This document shows, one piece after another, positions 1-7,434 of a stretch of 11,826 nucleotides of DNA (the stretch's first letter is position 1; every line of letters starts with the position of its first letter). The position numbers and the translations under genes are program-made. Location of the stretch: NCBI GenBank assembly GCA_937883885.1, contig CAKZXL010000861.1, positions 1 through 11,826 on the forward strand, in the 5' to 3' direction. Below the pieces are notes generated by a model that was not told where the DNA came from, made no database searches, and saw nothing but the letters and a program-made list of their open reading frames with translations. The DNA comes from an uncultured Aquincola sp. GTDB lineage: Bacteria > Pseudomonadota > Gammaproteobacteria > Burkholderiales > Burkholderiaceae.

Positions 1-392
1 GTCAGCTTGGCGTTGATCGGGCCCTTGCCGTCGATGGGCTGACCCAGCGCGTTGACCACGCGGCCGATCAGCTCGGGGCCGACCGGCACTTCCAGGATGC
101 GGCCCGTGCACTTGACGGTATCGCCTTCGGAGATGTGCTCGTACTCGCCCAGGATCACCGAGCCGACCGAGTCGCGCTCGAGGTTCAGCGCCAGGCCGTA
201 CGACGGCTGGCCGTCCTTGCCGGCCGGGAACTCGAGCATCTCGCCCTGCATCACGTCCGACAGGCCGTGCACACGCACGATGCCGTCGGTGACCGACACG
301 ACGGTACCCTGGTTGCGGATGTCCGACGAGGCTTGCAGGCCCTCGATGCGGCTCTTGATCAGTTCGGAAATTTCAGCGGGATTCAGTTGCAT
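1..392 (-). CDS. atpA: ATP synthase F1 subunit alpha (5' part, runs off left edge)
   Basis: The alpha subunit forms the non-catalytic nucleotide-binding positions of the cytoplasmic F1 hexamer. Only the first 130 codons are in the window, starting at the ATG at 390-392 ([18 protein letters not shown]). The visible part covers the N-terminal helix that binds subunit delta and most of the beta-barrel crown domain, with recognisable stretches [27 protein letters not shown] and the run ending [13 protein letters not shown] just before the nucleotide-binding domain. The Walker A loop would lie beyond the edge and cannot be checked. A GGAG six bases before the ATG is a good ribosome binding site. 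The gene follows atpH by 34 bases on the same strand, so it belongs to the atp operon. No frameshift or odd composition is seen in the visible part. Confidence 0.97.
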   Translation of the reverse strand, partial: MQLNPAEISELIKSRIEGLQASSDIRNQGTVVSVTDGIVRVHGLSDVMQGEMLEFPAGKDGQPSYGLALNLERDSVGSVILGEYEHISEGDTVKCTGRILEVPVGPELIGRVVNALGQPIDGKGPINAKL

Positions 393-426
393 AGCTTTCT
401 CCGGTCGGCCGCGGGGCCGGGGACAC

Positions 427-951
427 TCAGGCGGTGAGCGCGACCTTCATCTGTTCGAGGCGTGCCTTCACCGAGGTGTCGAGCACTTCGTCGCCCACGA
501 CGACGCGCACGCCGCCAATCAGCGCCGGATCGATCCAGACGGTGGGATTGAGCTTGCGCCCGAAGCGCCTTTCGAGCGCCACCACCATGTCGGCCAGGCT
601 GGCGTCGTCGATCGGGAAGGCGCTGTAGATCGCCGCGTCGGACACGCCCGACTGGGCATTGACCAGCGCGTGGAACTGGGCAGCGATCTCGGGCAGCGCG
701 ACCAGCCGGCCGTTGTCGATCACCGTGCGCAGGAAGTTCTGCAGCGCGGGCGACAGCGGCAGGTTGGCCACCGACGTGACGAGGTCGTAGACCTGGTCGG
801 GGCGCACCTTGGGGTTGTCGGCGTACTGGCGCAGCTGCACGTCACCGGCCACGGTGGCCAGTGCGTTCAGCTGCTGCGCGGTCTGCGCATCGCCACCCGC
901 CTTGAACAGCGCCTCGGCGTAGGGCCTCGCAATGGTTGCAAGCTCGGCCAT
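427..951 (-). CDS. atpH: ATP synthase F1 subunit delta
   Basis: This 174-residue protein is the peripheral-stalk cap that links the alpha subunits of F1 to the b subunits of Fo on the cytoplasmic side. The length is normal for the bacterial OSCP/delta family. It opens with the family motif ARPYAEALF (residues 8-16), and the C-terminal signature is at about 141-172 ([20 protein letters not shown] followed by VKARLEQ). The ATG at 949-951 lies four bases after the atpF stop, so translational coupling is likely; the ribosome binding site in front is weak (ACGGAA). atpA follows after 34 bases. Nothing is truncated or unusual. Confidence 0.97.
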   Translation of the reverse strand: MAELATIARPYAEALFKAGGDAQTAQQLNALATVAGDVQLRQYADNPKVRPDQVYDLVTSVANLPLSPALQNFLRTVIDNGRLVALPEIAAQFHALVNAQSGVSDAAIYSAFPIDDASLADMVVALERRFGRKLNPTVWIDPALIGGVRVVVGDEVLDTSVKARLEQMKVALTA

Positions 952-955
952 GGCG

Positions 956-1426
956 TCAGAGTTCCGTCTTCAGGCGCGACAGCAGGTCCGCATGCACGCT
1001 GGCGTTGACCTCGCGACGCAGGATCTGCTCGGCACCCTTGACGGCCAGCTCGGCAACCTGCGCACGCAGGGCTTCGCGGGCCTGGACGACGGCCTGGTCG
1101 GCCTCGGCCTTGGCGGCTGCGACGATCTTGGCGGCTTCGTCGCCGGCGCGTTGCTTGGCTTCCTCGATGATCGAGTGGGCCAGGCGCTCGGCGTCGGCCA
1201 GGCGCTTGCCGGCGTCGTCGCGGGCAGCGATCAGCTGCTGCTCGACGCGCTGGTTGGCTTGCGCCAGCTCGGACTTGGCCTTGTCGGCCGCGGCCAGGCC
1301 GTCAGCGATCTTGCGGGCCCGCTCATCCAGCGCCTTGGTGATCGGCGGCCAGATATGGCGCATCGAGAACCAGACGAGGATCGCAAAGACAACCGCCTGC
1401 AGGAACAGGGTTGAATTGATGTTCAC
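956..1426 (-). CDS. atpF: ATP synthase Fo subunit b
   Basis: Subunit b forms the dimeric peripheral stalk anchored in the inner membrane. The protein has 156 residues, the usual length. Residues about 4-22 form one membrane helix, followed by [19 protein letters not shown], which carries the conserved Arg36, and then a long Ala/Glu/Lys/Arg-rich coiled coil to the end. The start codon is GTG at 1424-1426. This start is supported by AAAGGA seven bases before it and by the N-terminus MNINSTLF, which is the family's usual beginning. It lies 40 bases after atpE and four bases before atpH. No second b or b' gene is present nearby, as expected for a non-photosynthetic-type operon. Confidence 0.97.
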   Translation of the reverse strand: MNINSTLFLQAVVFAILVWFSMRHIWPPITKALDERARKIADGLAAADKAKSELAQANQRVEQQLIAARDDAGKRLADAERLAHSIIEEAKQRAGDEAAKIVAAAKAEADQAVVQAREALRAQVAELAVKGAEQILRREVNASVHADLLSRLKTEL

Positions 1427-1466
1427 GGCACGATCCTTTCGCTCGTGAAAGGGTCAGGACGGGAAA

Positions 1467-1773
<307 letters not shown>

Positions 1774-2658
1774 TCAGTGCGCGTCGTGCGACTGGCCGAC
1801 GTAGATCAGCGTGAGCATCATGAAAATGAACGCCTGCAGCGTGATCACCAGAATGTGGAACAGGGTCCAGACGGTCCCGGCCACCACATGCCCGACGCCC
1901 AGCCAAAAGCCGCCGGACAAGGGGTTGAATTGCCACGCCCACACGCCACCCATCAGCGCGATCAGCATGAACACGAGTTCGCCGGCGAACATGTTGCCGA
2001 ACAGCCGCATGCCGTGCGAAACGGTCTTGGCCAGGAACTCGATCATCTGCATCAGGAAGTTGACGGGGTACAGGAACCACCTGTCGCCGAACGGTGCGGC
2101 GATGAGTTCATGCGACCAGCCGCCGATGCCCTTGATCTTGATGTTGTAGAAGATGCAGACCAGCAGCACCGAGACCGACAGACCCAGCGTGGTCGACAGG
2201 TCGGCCGTGGGCACCACGCGGTGGTAGTCGGCATGGCCGAGCGCCGGGCCGACCTTGTGCCAGATGGAAGGCAGCAGGTCGACAGGCAGCATGTCCATGA
2301 AGTTCATCAGGAAGATCCAGACGAACACGGTAAGCGCCAGCGGCGACACCAGCTTGCGGCTGGTGGCGTTGTGGATCACGCCCTTGGCCTGGTTGTCCAC
2401 CATTTCGACCAGGATCTCGAGCGCAGCCTGGAAGCGGCCCGGCACGCCCGAGGTGGCGGCACGCGCAGCGCGCCACAGCACGAAGCAGCCCAGCGCACCC
2501 AGCAGCACCGAGTACACCAGGGAGTCGAGGTTGAACACGCCGAAGTCGACGATCGAGGTCTGCTTGGCAGGCTCGAACGACAGGGTCTTCTGCAGGTGCT
2601 GGAGGTGGTGGACGATGTACTCGCCGGCGGTGGGCGCGTGTCCTGCTGCTTCTGCCAT
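1774..2658 (-). CDS. atpB: ATP synthase Fo subunit a
   Basis: Subunit a is the inner-membrane stator that forms the two proton half-channels against the c ring. The protein has 294 residues, normal for betaproteobacteria, with an N-terminal soluble stretch followed by about five or six membrane segments. The essential arginine is Arg218 in SHGMRLFGNMFAGE, and the late helix TLQAFIFMMLT contains Gln275, the equivalent of the E. coli channel residue. MNFMDMLPVDLLP (about 118-130) is also typical of the family. The ATG at 2656-2658 lies 28 bases after the atpI stop; the ribosome binding site is modest (AGG about 11 bases upstream). atpE follows. Confidence 0.97.
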   Translation of the reverse strand: MAEAAGHAPTAGEYIVHHLQHLQKTLSFEPAKQTSIVDFGVFNLDSLVYSVLLGALGCFVLWRAARAATSGVPGRFQAALEILVEMVDNQAKGVIHNATSRKLVSPLALTVFVWIFLMNFMDMLPVDLLPSIWHKVGPALGHADYHRVVPTADLSTTLGLSVSVLLVCIFYNIKIKGIGGWSHELIAAPFGDRWFLYPVNFLMQMIEFLAKTVSHGMRLFGNMFAGELVFMLIALMGGVWAWQFNPLSGGFWLGVGHVVAGTVWTLFHILVITLQAFIFMMLTLIYVGQSHDAH

Positions 2659-2686
2659 CTCTGTTTGAACCTGTAGTCTTATCGTT

Positions 2687-3166
2687 TCACCGGCCGCGCC
2701 ACAACAGCGCGACCCAATAGGTTTTCAAGCACAGCACCAGGGCGACCAGCAGCGCCGGCCAGCTCAAGTGCGGCAAGAGTCTGGGTGCCAGCACCAGCAG
2801 CGACACCGACACCAGCAACTTCACCAACTCCCAGACCATGAAGCCGACGGCTCCGGACCCGGGGGCAGTGCTGCTCAGCCTGCTGGTGATGCCGCGCGCC
2901 ATGACGGCACCAGGCAACACCACCACACCGGCACCGTACAACGCCGACCACAACGCGTTCAGATCCCGCATCACCGCCCAGGTGGCCAGTGCGACGACCA
3001 CGCCCACCAGGGCCTGGAACCGCACCACCCGCCAAGGCGACACCGAGGGATGCCGCTCGCGCCAAGCCTGGGCTTCTTCGGGCGACAGGCTTTTCACCTG
3101 CTGCTCTTCGACCCCATCTTGTCCGGCATCGGCCCACGTGTCCGAGCGGTTCGTCCGTTCTGACAT
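2687..3166 (-). CDS. atpI: ATP synthase subunit I (AtpI family)
   Basis: AtpI is a small inner-membrane protein encoded first in many atp operons and implicated in c-ring assembly or magnesium supply; it is not part of the final enzyme. I chose the ATG at 3164-3166 (MSERTNRSDTWAD, 159 residues) because it follows a purine-rich AAGAGAGAG. An in-frame TTG ten codons upstream (3194-3196) would lie almost on the likely transcription start. The first 45 residues are charged and soluble, longer than in enteric AtpI. Four membrane segments follow at about 49-66, 72-91, 108-127 and 133-156, including SALYGAGVVVLPGAVMARG and WELVKLLVSVSLLVLAP, which match the family pattern. Identification rests on position plus this topology. 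Confidence 0.9.
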   Translation of the reverse strand: MSERTNRSDTWADAGQDGVEEQQVKSLSPEEAQAWRERHPSVSPWRVVRFQALVGVVVALATWAVMRDLNALWSALYGAGVVVLPGAVMARGITSRLSSTAPGSGAVGFMVWELVKLLVSVSLLVLAPRLLPHLSWPALLVALVLCLKTYWVALLWRGR

Positions 3167-3381
3167 GTGCAGCTCTCTCTTACCGGCCAGTGGCAAAGCG
3201 GCGGGAGTATACGGTCAAACCCGTGCTTTTCTCGGCATCCCACCCCATTGCTGCGGATTGACCTCTCAACGTGTCTTCACGTAAGGAAGCGTTGCTTCGG
3301 GCGCCGTGCTGAAATGCGGGGCCGCTGGCTGCGGCGCCCCTCCTCCTTGATCCGGAACCGCCGGTCTCGCCGGCTTTCCAA
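3167..3381. promoter_or_regulatory. Divergent control region, atp operon / dsbD-like gene
   Basis: The two genes diverge from this 215-base region. On the minus strand a good -10 box, TATACT (3206-3211), lies about 40 bases before the atpI ATG. A TTGACC sits only one base upstream of it, too close to be its -35. On the plus strand TTGACC (3258-3263) is a possible -35 for the dsbD-like gene, but the -10 is poor. A small dyad ACGTG-TCTT-CACGT lies at 3269-3282. Two GC hairpins lie in the plus-strand leader: GGGGC/GCCCC plus CGC/GCG at 3318-3340, and GCCGG/CCGGC at 3360-3374. The promoter assignments are by eye. Confidence 0.45.
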
Positions 3382-5541
3382 GTGCGCATGCTGCTTGCCC
3401 GATTGTTGTTGCCGCTGGCCCTGGGCCTGCCTCTGGCCGCCTCCGCCGCGTTGTTCGGCGGCTCGCCCGCCGTCGTCAAGACCGATCAGGTACGGGCCGA
3501 GCTGGTGGCCCATGCGCCCGAGGGCGTAGCCGACGGCAAGCCCGTGTGGCTGGGCCTGAAGATCACCCACGAGCCGCACTGGCACACCTACTGGAAGAAC
3601 CCCGGCGACTCCGGCCTGCCCACCACGCTGCAGTGGACGCTGCCGCCCGAGGTGAGCGCCGGCGACATCGCCTGGCCCACGCCCAAGCGGCTGCCGGTGG
3701 GCCCATTGATGAACTACGGCTACGAGGACACGCTGCTGCTGCCCGTGCCGGTGACGGTGCCCGCCGGCTACGCCGCCCCCACGCTGGAGGTGAAGCTGCA
3801 CGCCGAATGGCTGGTGTGCAAGGAGGTGTGCATTCCGCAGTCGGGCGACTTCTCGCTGGCGCTGCCCACCCAGGCCGCCACCGCCGGCAATGCCGCCGAC
3901 TTTGAAGCGGCTGCGCGCAACACGCCGGTGGCCGCGGCCGGCGCCCGTGCGCAGGCCCGCCTGACCGACACGGCCCTGCAGCTGCGCATCGAAGGCCTGC
4001 CCGCCGCGTGGCAGGGGCGCCGCCTCGCCTTTTTCCCCGAGACCGCCGGCGTGATCGACAACGCCGCCGTGCAGCAGGTGCGCTGGGAAGGCGGCGCCTG
4101 GCAGGCCAGCGTGCCGCTGTCGGCCGTGCGCAGCGAAAGCCCCGAGCGCATGGCCGCGGTGCTGGTGGCCGACGGCGTGCCGGCCGGCGTGGAAGTGGCC
4201 TTCGACGTGCCCGGCCCCTGGCCCGACCCGGCACTGGCCGCCGCTGCCGCGCCGGCGGCCGAAGCCGCAGCGCTGCCGGGCACCGCCCCGCCGCCGCCCA
4301 TGGGCTGGGCCGCCGCGCTGCTGCTGGCGCTGGGCGGCGGCCTGCTGCTCAACCTGATGCCCTGCGTGTTCCCGGTGCTCTCGCTGAAGGTGCTGGGCTT
4401 TGCCAGCCATGCGCACGACCGCCAGGCGCGTGTGGGCGGCGGCCTGGCCTATACCGCCGGCGTGGTGCTGTCTTTCCTGGCGCTGGCGGCGCTGCTGCTG
4501 GCCTTGCGTGCGGGCGGCGAGCAGCTGGGCTGGGGCTTCCAGCTGCAGTCGCCCGGCGTGGTGGCGGCGCTGGCGGCGCTGTTCACGCTGGTGGGCCTGA
4601 ACCTGGCCGGCGTGTTCGAGTTCGGCTCCATGCTGCCGGGCAACCTGGCCACGCTGCGGGCCCGGCACCCGATGGCCGACGCCTTCCTCACCGGCGTGCT
4701 GGCAGTGGCCATCGCCTCGCCCTGCACCGCACCCTTCATGGGCGCTTCGCTGGGGCTGGCGGTCACGCTGCCGGCCGCGCAGGCGCTGGCCATCTTCGCG
4801 GCGCTGGGCGGGGGCATGGCCCTGCCCTACCTGGCTGCCAGCCTGTGGCCGGGCGTGGCGCGGGCCATGCCGCGGCCCGGCGTGTGGATGCAGCGCTTCA
4901 AGGTGTTGATGGCGTTTCCGATGTTCGCCACCGTGATCTGGCTGGTCTGGGTGCTAGGCCAGCAGGCCGGCATTGACGCGGTGGCGGCCTTGCTGGGCCT
5001 GCTGCTGGCGCTGGCCTTTGCGGCCTGGGCCTGGGGCGGCCCGGGCTTCGGCCGCGGCGCACGGCTGGGCTTTGGCGGCCTGAGCGTGCTGCTGCTGGTC
5101 GCGGCCCTGGGCTGGGCGCTGCCGGCGCTGCGCGAGCCCGCTGCGCCGGCCACGGCCGCGCCCGCTGCAGGTGCCGCCCACGACGGCGTGGCCGCCACCT
5201 GGGAACCGTGGAATGCGGCCCGCGTGGCCGAACTCACCGCCCAGGGCCGGCCGGTGTTCGTCGACTTCACCGCGGCCTGGTGCGTGACCTGCCAGTTCAA
5301 CAAGCGCGGGGCGCTGAGTGATGCGCAGGTGATGGCCGATTTCGCGCAGCGCCAGGTGGTGCTGATGCGCGCCGACTGGACGCGCCGCGACGCCGCCATC
5401 GGCGCCGAACTCACCCGGCTGGGCCGCAGCGGCGTGCCGGTGTATGCCCTCTACAAGCCCGGCGCCGCCACCGCCGCGCCGCAGCTGCTGCCCGAGGTGT
5501 TGAGCGTGCGCACGCTGCGCGAGGCGATCGCGCAGTTGTGA
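3382..5541 (+). CDS. DsbD/ScsB-type thiol-disulfide transporter with thioredoxin-like C-terminus
   Basis: This 719-residue inner-membrane protein should pass electrons from cytoplasmic thioredoxin to periplasmic thiol proteins. A signal peptide (about 1-23, ending AASA) precedes a periplasmic region of about 280 residues. That region resembles the DsbC/DsbD N-terminal domain found in ScsB-type proteins, with EPHWHTYWKNPGDSG and the cysteine pair Cys146-Lys-Glu-Val-Cys150. A membrane domain of about eight helices follows (about 308-585) with the two expected redox cysteines: Cys328 in NLMPCVFPVLSLK and Cys448 in ASPCTAPFMGA. The C-terminal thioredoxin-like domain (about 600-719) has DFTAAWCVTCQFNK, a CVTC site at Cys634/Cys637. 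All six cysteines of the relay are present. E. coli DsbD has 565 residues, so this is the longer form. GTG (3382) or ATG (3388) could start it; neither has a clear ribosome binding site. It stands alone on its strand. Confidence 0.9.
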   Translation: MRMLLARLLLPLALGLPLAASAALFGGSPAVVKTDQVRAELVAHAPEGVADGKPVWLGLKITHEPHWHTYWKNPGDSGLPTTLQWTLPPEVSAGDIAWPTPKRLPVGPLMNYGYEDTLLLPVPVTVPAGYAAPTLEVKLHAEWLVCKEVCIPQSGDFSLALPTQAATAGNAADFEAAARNTPVAAAGARAQARLTDTALQLRIEGLPAAWQGRRLAFFPETAGVIDNAAVQQVRWEGGAWQASVPLSAVRSESPERMAAVLVADGVPAGVEVAFDVPGPWPDPALAAAAAPAAEAAALPGTAPPPPMGWAAALLLALGGGLLLNLMPCVFPVLSLKVLGFASHAHDRQARVGGGLAYTAGVVLSFLALAALLLALRAGGEQLGWGFQLQSPGVVAALAALFTLVGLNLAGVFEFGSMLPGNLATLRARHPMADAFLTGVLAVAIASPCTAPFMGASLGLAVTLPAAQALAIFAALGGGMALPYLAASLWPGVARAMPRPGVWMQRFKVLMAFPMFATVIWLVWVLGQQAGIDAVAALLGLLLALAFAAWAWGGPGFGRGARLGFGGLSVLLLVAALGWALPALREPAAPATAAPAAGAAHDGVAATWEPWNAARVAELTAQGRPVFVDFTAAWCVTCQFNKRGALSDAQVMADFAQRQVVLMRADWTRRDAAIGAELTRLGRSGVPVYALYKPGAATAAPQLLPEVLSVRTLREAIAQL
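5515..5535. terminator. Hairpin over the 3' end of the dsbD-like gene
   Basis: Perfect 8-base arms CTGCGCGA (5515-5522) and TCGCGCAG (5528-5535) enclose the loop GGCGA. On the plus strand the stem is followed by TTGTGACTTAACTCTT, which is moderately T-rich and runs across the stop codon into the facing gene. Only one base separates the two convergent genes, so any terminator must lie inside coding sequence. The hairpin could serve either strand. Terminator function is inferred. Confidence 0.4.
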
Positions 5542-5542
5542 C

Positions 5543-6448
5543 TTAACTCTTGGCGAAGTTGGCCGGCAGGCCCGGCACGTCCACCTGCAACGTGAGCACG
5601 GCGCCCGCCAAGGGCGTGCGGGCCAGCTCTTCAGCGGGGCGGTTCTCGCGGCCGGTGGTGATGTATAGCGTCTTCAGGTCGGGGCCGCCGAAGCAGGGCA
5701 TCGTGGGGCACTGCACCGGCAGCTTCACCTCGCGCAGCACCTCGCCGCGCGGCGACAGGCGCAGCACCCGCGCGCCCTCGAACATCGCCACCCAGTAGCA
5801 GCCTTCGGCATCCACCGAAGCGCCATCGGGCCGGCCGCCATAGTCGGCCAGGTCCATGCCCGGCTGCTTGACCGGAAAACGCACCCACACCCGCTTGCCC
5901 GACAGCGTGCCCAGCATCGGGTCGAAGTCGAAGGCGTAGATGGTATGGGCCTTGGTGTCGCTCCAATACGCGGTGCGGCCGTCGGGGCTCCAGGCCAGGC
6001 CGTTGGCGGTGGTCACGCCTTCGGCCTCACGCGTGAGTTCGCCGCCCGCCCAGCAATACAAGGCCGCTGCGGCACGGTCGCGCGGCTCGTACAGCGTGCC
6101 GGCCCACATGCGGCCCTGCGGATCGGCCTTGCCGTCGTTGAAGCGCTCGATCGCCGGGTCATACGGCGGCTTGGCCAGCCGCTGGCTCTTGCCGGTGGCG
6201 GGGTCGAAGCTGAACAGCCCGCTGCGCAGCGCCAGCAGCAGCTCGCCGCCCAGCACCGGCGCGCAACAGGCCACGTCGGTGTCGAAGGCCCACTCATCGT
6301 GCTGGCCGCTGGCGGGGTTGAAGCGGTTGAGCTTGTGGCCCGGGATGTCGCACCAGTACAGGCTTTGCTCGGTGGGGTGCCACAGGGGCGATTCGCCGAG
6401 CAGCGAGGGCGCGACGGGGATGACGCCGATGTCGTCGTTGAGCTTCAT
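5543..6448 (-). CDS. SMP-30/gluconolactonase/LRE family protein
   Basis: This 301-residue cytoplasmic beta-propeller is probably a metal-dependent lactonase that opens aldonolactones (gluconolactone-, galactonolactone- or xylonolactone-type). Family features are visible: GESPLWHP with the metal ligand Glu19, RFNDGKADPQGRMWAGT with the substrate-side Asn104, ANGLAWSPDGRTAYWSDT with the ligand Asn149, and GGRPDGASVDAEG with the ligand Asp208. The ATG at 6446-6448 is fixed by the four-base ATGA overlap with the stop of the upstream epimerase gene and by the family-like N-terminus; the reading frame stays open further upstream, but only antisense or out of frame to that gene. The pairing with an epimerase supports a sugar-lactone role. 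Substrate cannot be told from sequence, and regucalcin-like functions in the same fold are not excluded. Confidence 0.9.
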   Translation of the reverse strand: MKLNDDIGVIPVAPSLLGESPLWHPTEQSLYWCDIPGHKLNRFNPASGQHDEWAFDTDVACCAPVLGGELLLALRSGLFSFDPATGKSQRLAKPPYDPAIERFNDGKADPQGRMWAGTLYEPRDRAAAALYCWAGGELTREAEGVTTANGLAWSPDGRTAYWSDTKAHTIYAFDFDPMLGTLSGKRVWVRFPVKQPGMDLADYGGRPDGASVDAEGCYWVAMFEGARVLRLSPRGEVLREVKLPVQCPTMPCFGGPDLKTLYITTGRENRPAEELARTPLAGAVLTLQVDVPGLPANFAKS

Positions 6449-7314
6449 GCGCGCTCCACGGCCAGCGTCATCGTGCCGGCATGCGTCTGCCCCGGCGGCA
6501 GCGACACCAGGCCGTGGGCCAGCGGGTCGGCCATCTGGATGGCGTTGCTGACATGGCTCACCGGCTCCACGCAGTAGTAGTCCTTGGTCTGCGGCGTGAA
6601 CACCACCAGGTAGGCCAGGTCGGAGGTGATACGCATCGACAGCTGCTCGTCGCGGATCAGCGCCGCGCCCTGCCAGCCCTGGAAGCAGTTGTCGAAGCGC
6701 AGCTCGCTCACCGGCGCATCGATGGTGGGCTGGGCCACGGCCTGGCGCGGCAGCTCGTCGGCAGGGTCGGAATCCCAGCGCTCGGCCACCTCGATGTGCA
6801 GGTGGCTGTGCGCCCGCTTCGGGAAGTACGGGTGCCAGCCCAGGCCCACCGGCTGCGTGCGGTCGGCCTGGTTGGTGATGGCCATGCGCAGCTGCAGACC
6901 GCCGGGCGTCAGCGTGAAGGTCTGCGTGGCCTCGAAGGCGAAGGGCCAGTGGTCGTCGGCGGTGTGCACGTAGCGCAGCACGGCTTCGGTTTCGGTGGCG
7001 GAGACCACCTGCCACGGCCGCTTCCAGCCCACGCCGTGCACCGAATGCGGGCTCTGGTCGAAATTGGGCTGCGTGGTGTAGGCCTCGCCTTCCCAGTCGA
7101 AGTGGCGAAAGCCGATGCGGTTGGAATACGGCACCAGCGGATAGCAGCCCGAAGGGCGCGAGGCCGCCAGCTCCGCCGGCTCGGTGCTGCGCAGCACGGC
7201 CACGTCGTCCAGCCACAGGCCGGCGATGCAGCCGCCCAGGTCGGGCCGAAGCGCCAGGCGCAGCGCGCCGGCACGCAGTTCAAGGATGTGCGGGTTGGGC
7301 AGGGGCTCGTTCAT
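6445..7314 (-). CDS. Aldose 1-epimerase (mutarotase) family protein
   Basis: This 289-residue protein belongs to the galactose mutarotase fold and should interconvert alpha and beta anomers of an aldose in the cytoplasm. The catalytic pattern of the family is present: NRIGF with Arg66, SVHGVGW with His93 (a substrate ligand), GLGWHPYF with His161 (the acid), and YYCVEPVSHVSNA with Glu250 (the base). The ATG at 7312-7314 (MNEPLPNPHILELRAG) gives the usual N-terminus; another in-frame ATG three codons upstream (7321-7323, MRRMNEPL) is possible and is a little closer to GGGCGG. The stop overlaps the start of the lactonase gene by four bases, so the two are translationally coupled. The exact sugar is unknown; D-hexose-6-phosphate epimerases are a related alternative. 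Confidence 0.9.
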   Translation of the reverse strand: MNEPLPNPHILELRAGALRLALRPDLGGCIAGLWLDDVAVLRSTEPAELAASRPSGCYPLVPYSNRIGFRHFDWEGEAYTTQPNFDQSPHSVHGVGWKRPWQVVSATETEAVLRYVHTADDHWPFAFEATQTFTLTPGGLQLRMAITNQADRTQPVGLGWHPYFPKRAHSHLHIEVAERWDSDPADELPRQAVAQPTIDAPVSELRFDNCFQGWQGAALIRDEQLSMRITSDLAYLVVFTPQTKDYYCVEPVSHVSNAIQMADPLAHGLVSLPPGQTHAGTMTLAVERA

Positions 7315-7427
7315 GCGGCGCATGCTACCGCCCGGAAAATGACCGACGGGCACGCCGGGCCGCCCCAAGGGCCCGGCGCCTCCCCCTCGGGGGGCGGCGA
7401 GCGCAGCGAGCTGGGGGCTGAACTCAT
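7315..7427. repeat. GC-rich structured intergenic repeat (about 7351-7418)
   Basis: The 113 bases between the acetyltransferase and epimerase genes are dominated by a GC-rich element. An outer pair, GCCCCAAG (7362-7369) with CTGGGGGC (7411-7418), matches at seven of eight positions. Inside it a hairpin pairs CGCCTCCC (7377-7384) with GGGGGGCG (7389-7396), counting one T:G pair, around the loop CCTC. A direct repeat GCGAGC occurs at 7397-7402 and 7406-7411. From memory, elements of this wording (CCCCTCGGGGGGC followed by GCGAGCGCAGCGAGC) recur between genes in many Burkholderiales. Only one copy is in this window. No convincing promoter for the epimerase gene is seen here. Confidence 0.55.
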
Positions 7428-7434
7428 TCAGCCC
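7415..7434 (-). terminator. Hairpin spanning the acetyltransferase stop codon
   Basis: Perfect 8-base arms GGGCTGAA (7415-7422) and TTCAGCCC (7427-7434) with a CTCA loop lie across the TGA of the acetyltransferase gene. No T-run follows on the minus strand, so it is not a classic intrinsic terminator. It may stabilise the mRNA 3' end, or end transcription together with the adjacent GC-rich element. The structure is seen; the function is inferred. Confidence 0.4.

Noticed and set aside
1777..2676. A 299-codon open frame on the plus strand opposite atpB
   Set aside because: It is rich in His, Gln, Asp and Arg, as expected from the antisense of a membrane protein gene, and has no recognisable domain.
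3167..3196. Upstream TTG start for AtpI (ten extra residues)
   Set aside because: The TTG lies close to the predicted transcription start and has no ribosome binding site, while the ATG at 3166 follows a purine-rich AGAGAG.
3277..4668. A 463-codon open frame on the minus strand opposite the dsbD-like gene
   Set aside because: It is antisense Gly/Gln/Arg/His-rich wording without domains; the plus-strand gene has signal peptide, membrane helices and catalytic cysteines.
5543..7216. A 557-codon open frame that extends the lactonase frame upstream
   Set aside because: The added part overlaps the well-supported epimerase gene in another frame and has low-complexity Arg/Ala/Gly wording typical of a high-GC shadow frame. 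The lactonase start at 6448 fits the family and the ATGA overlap.
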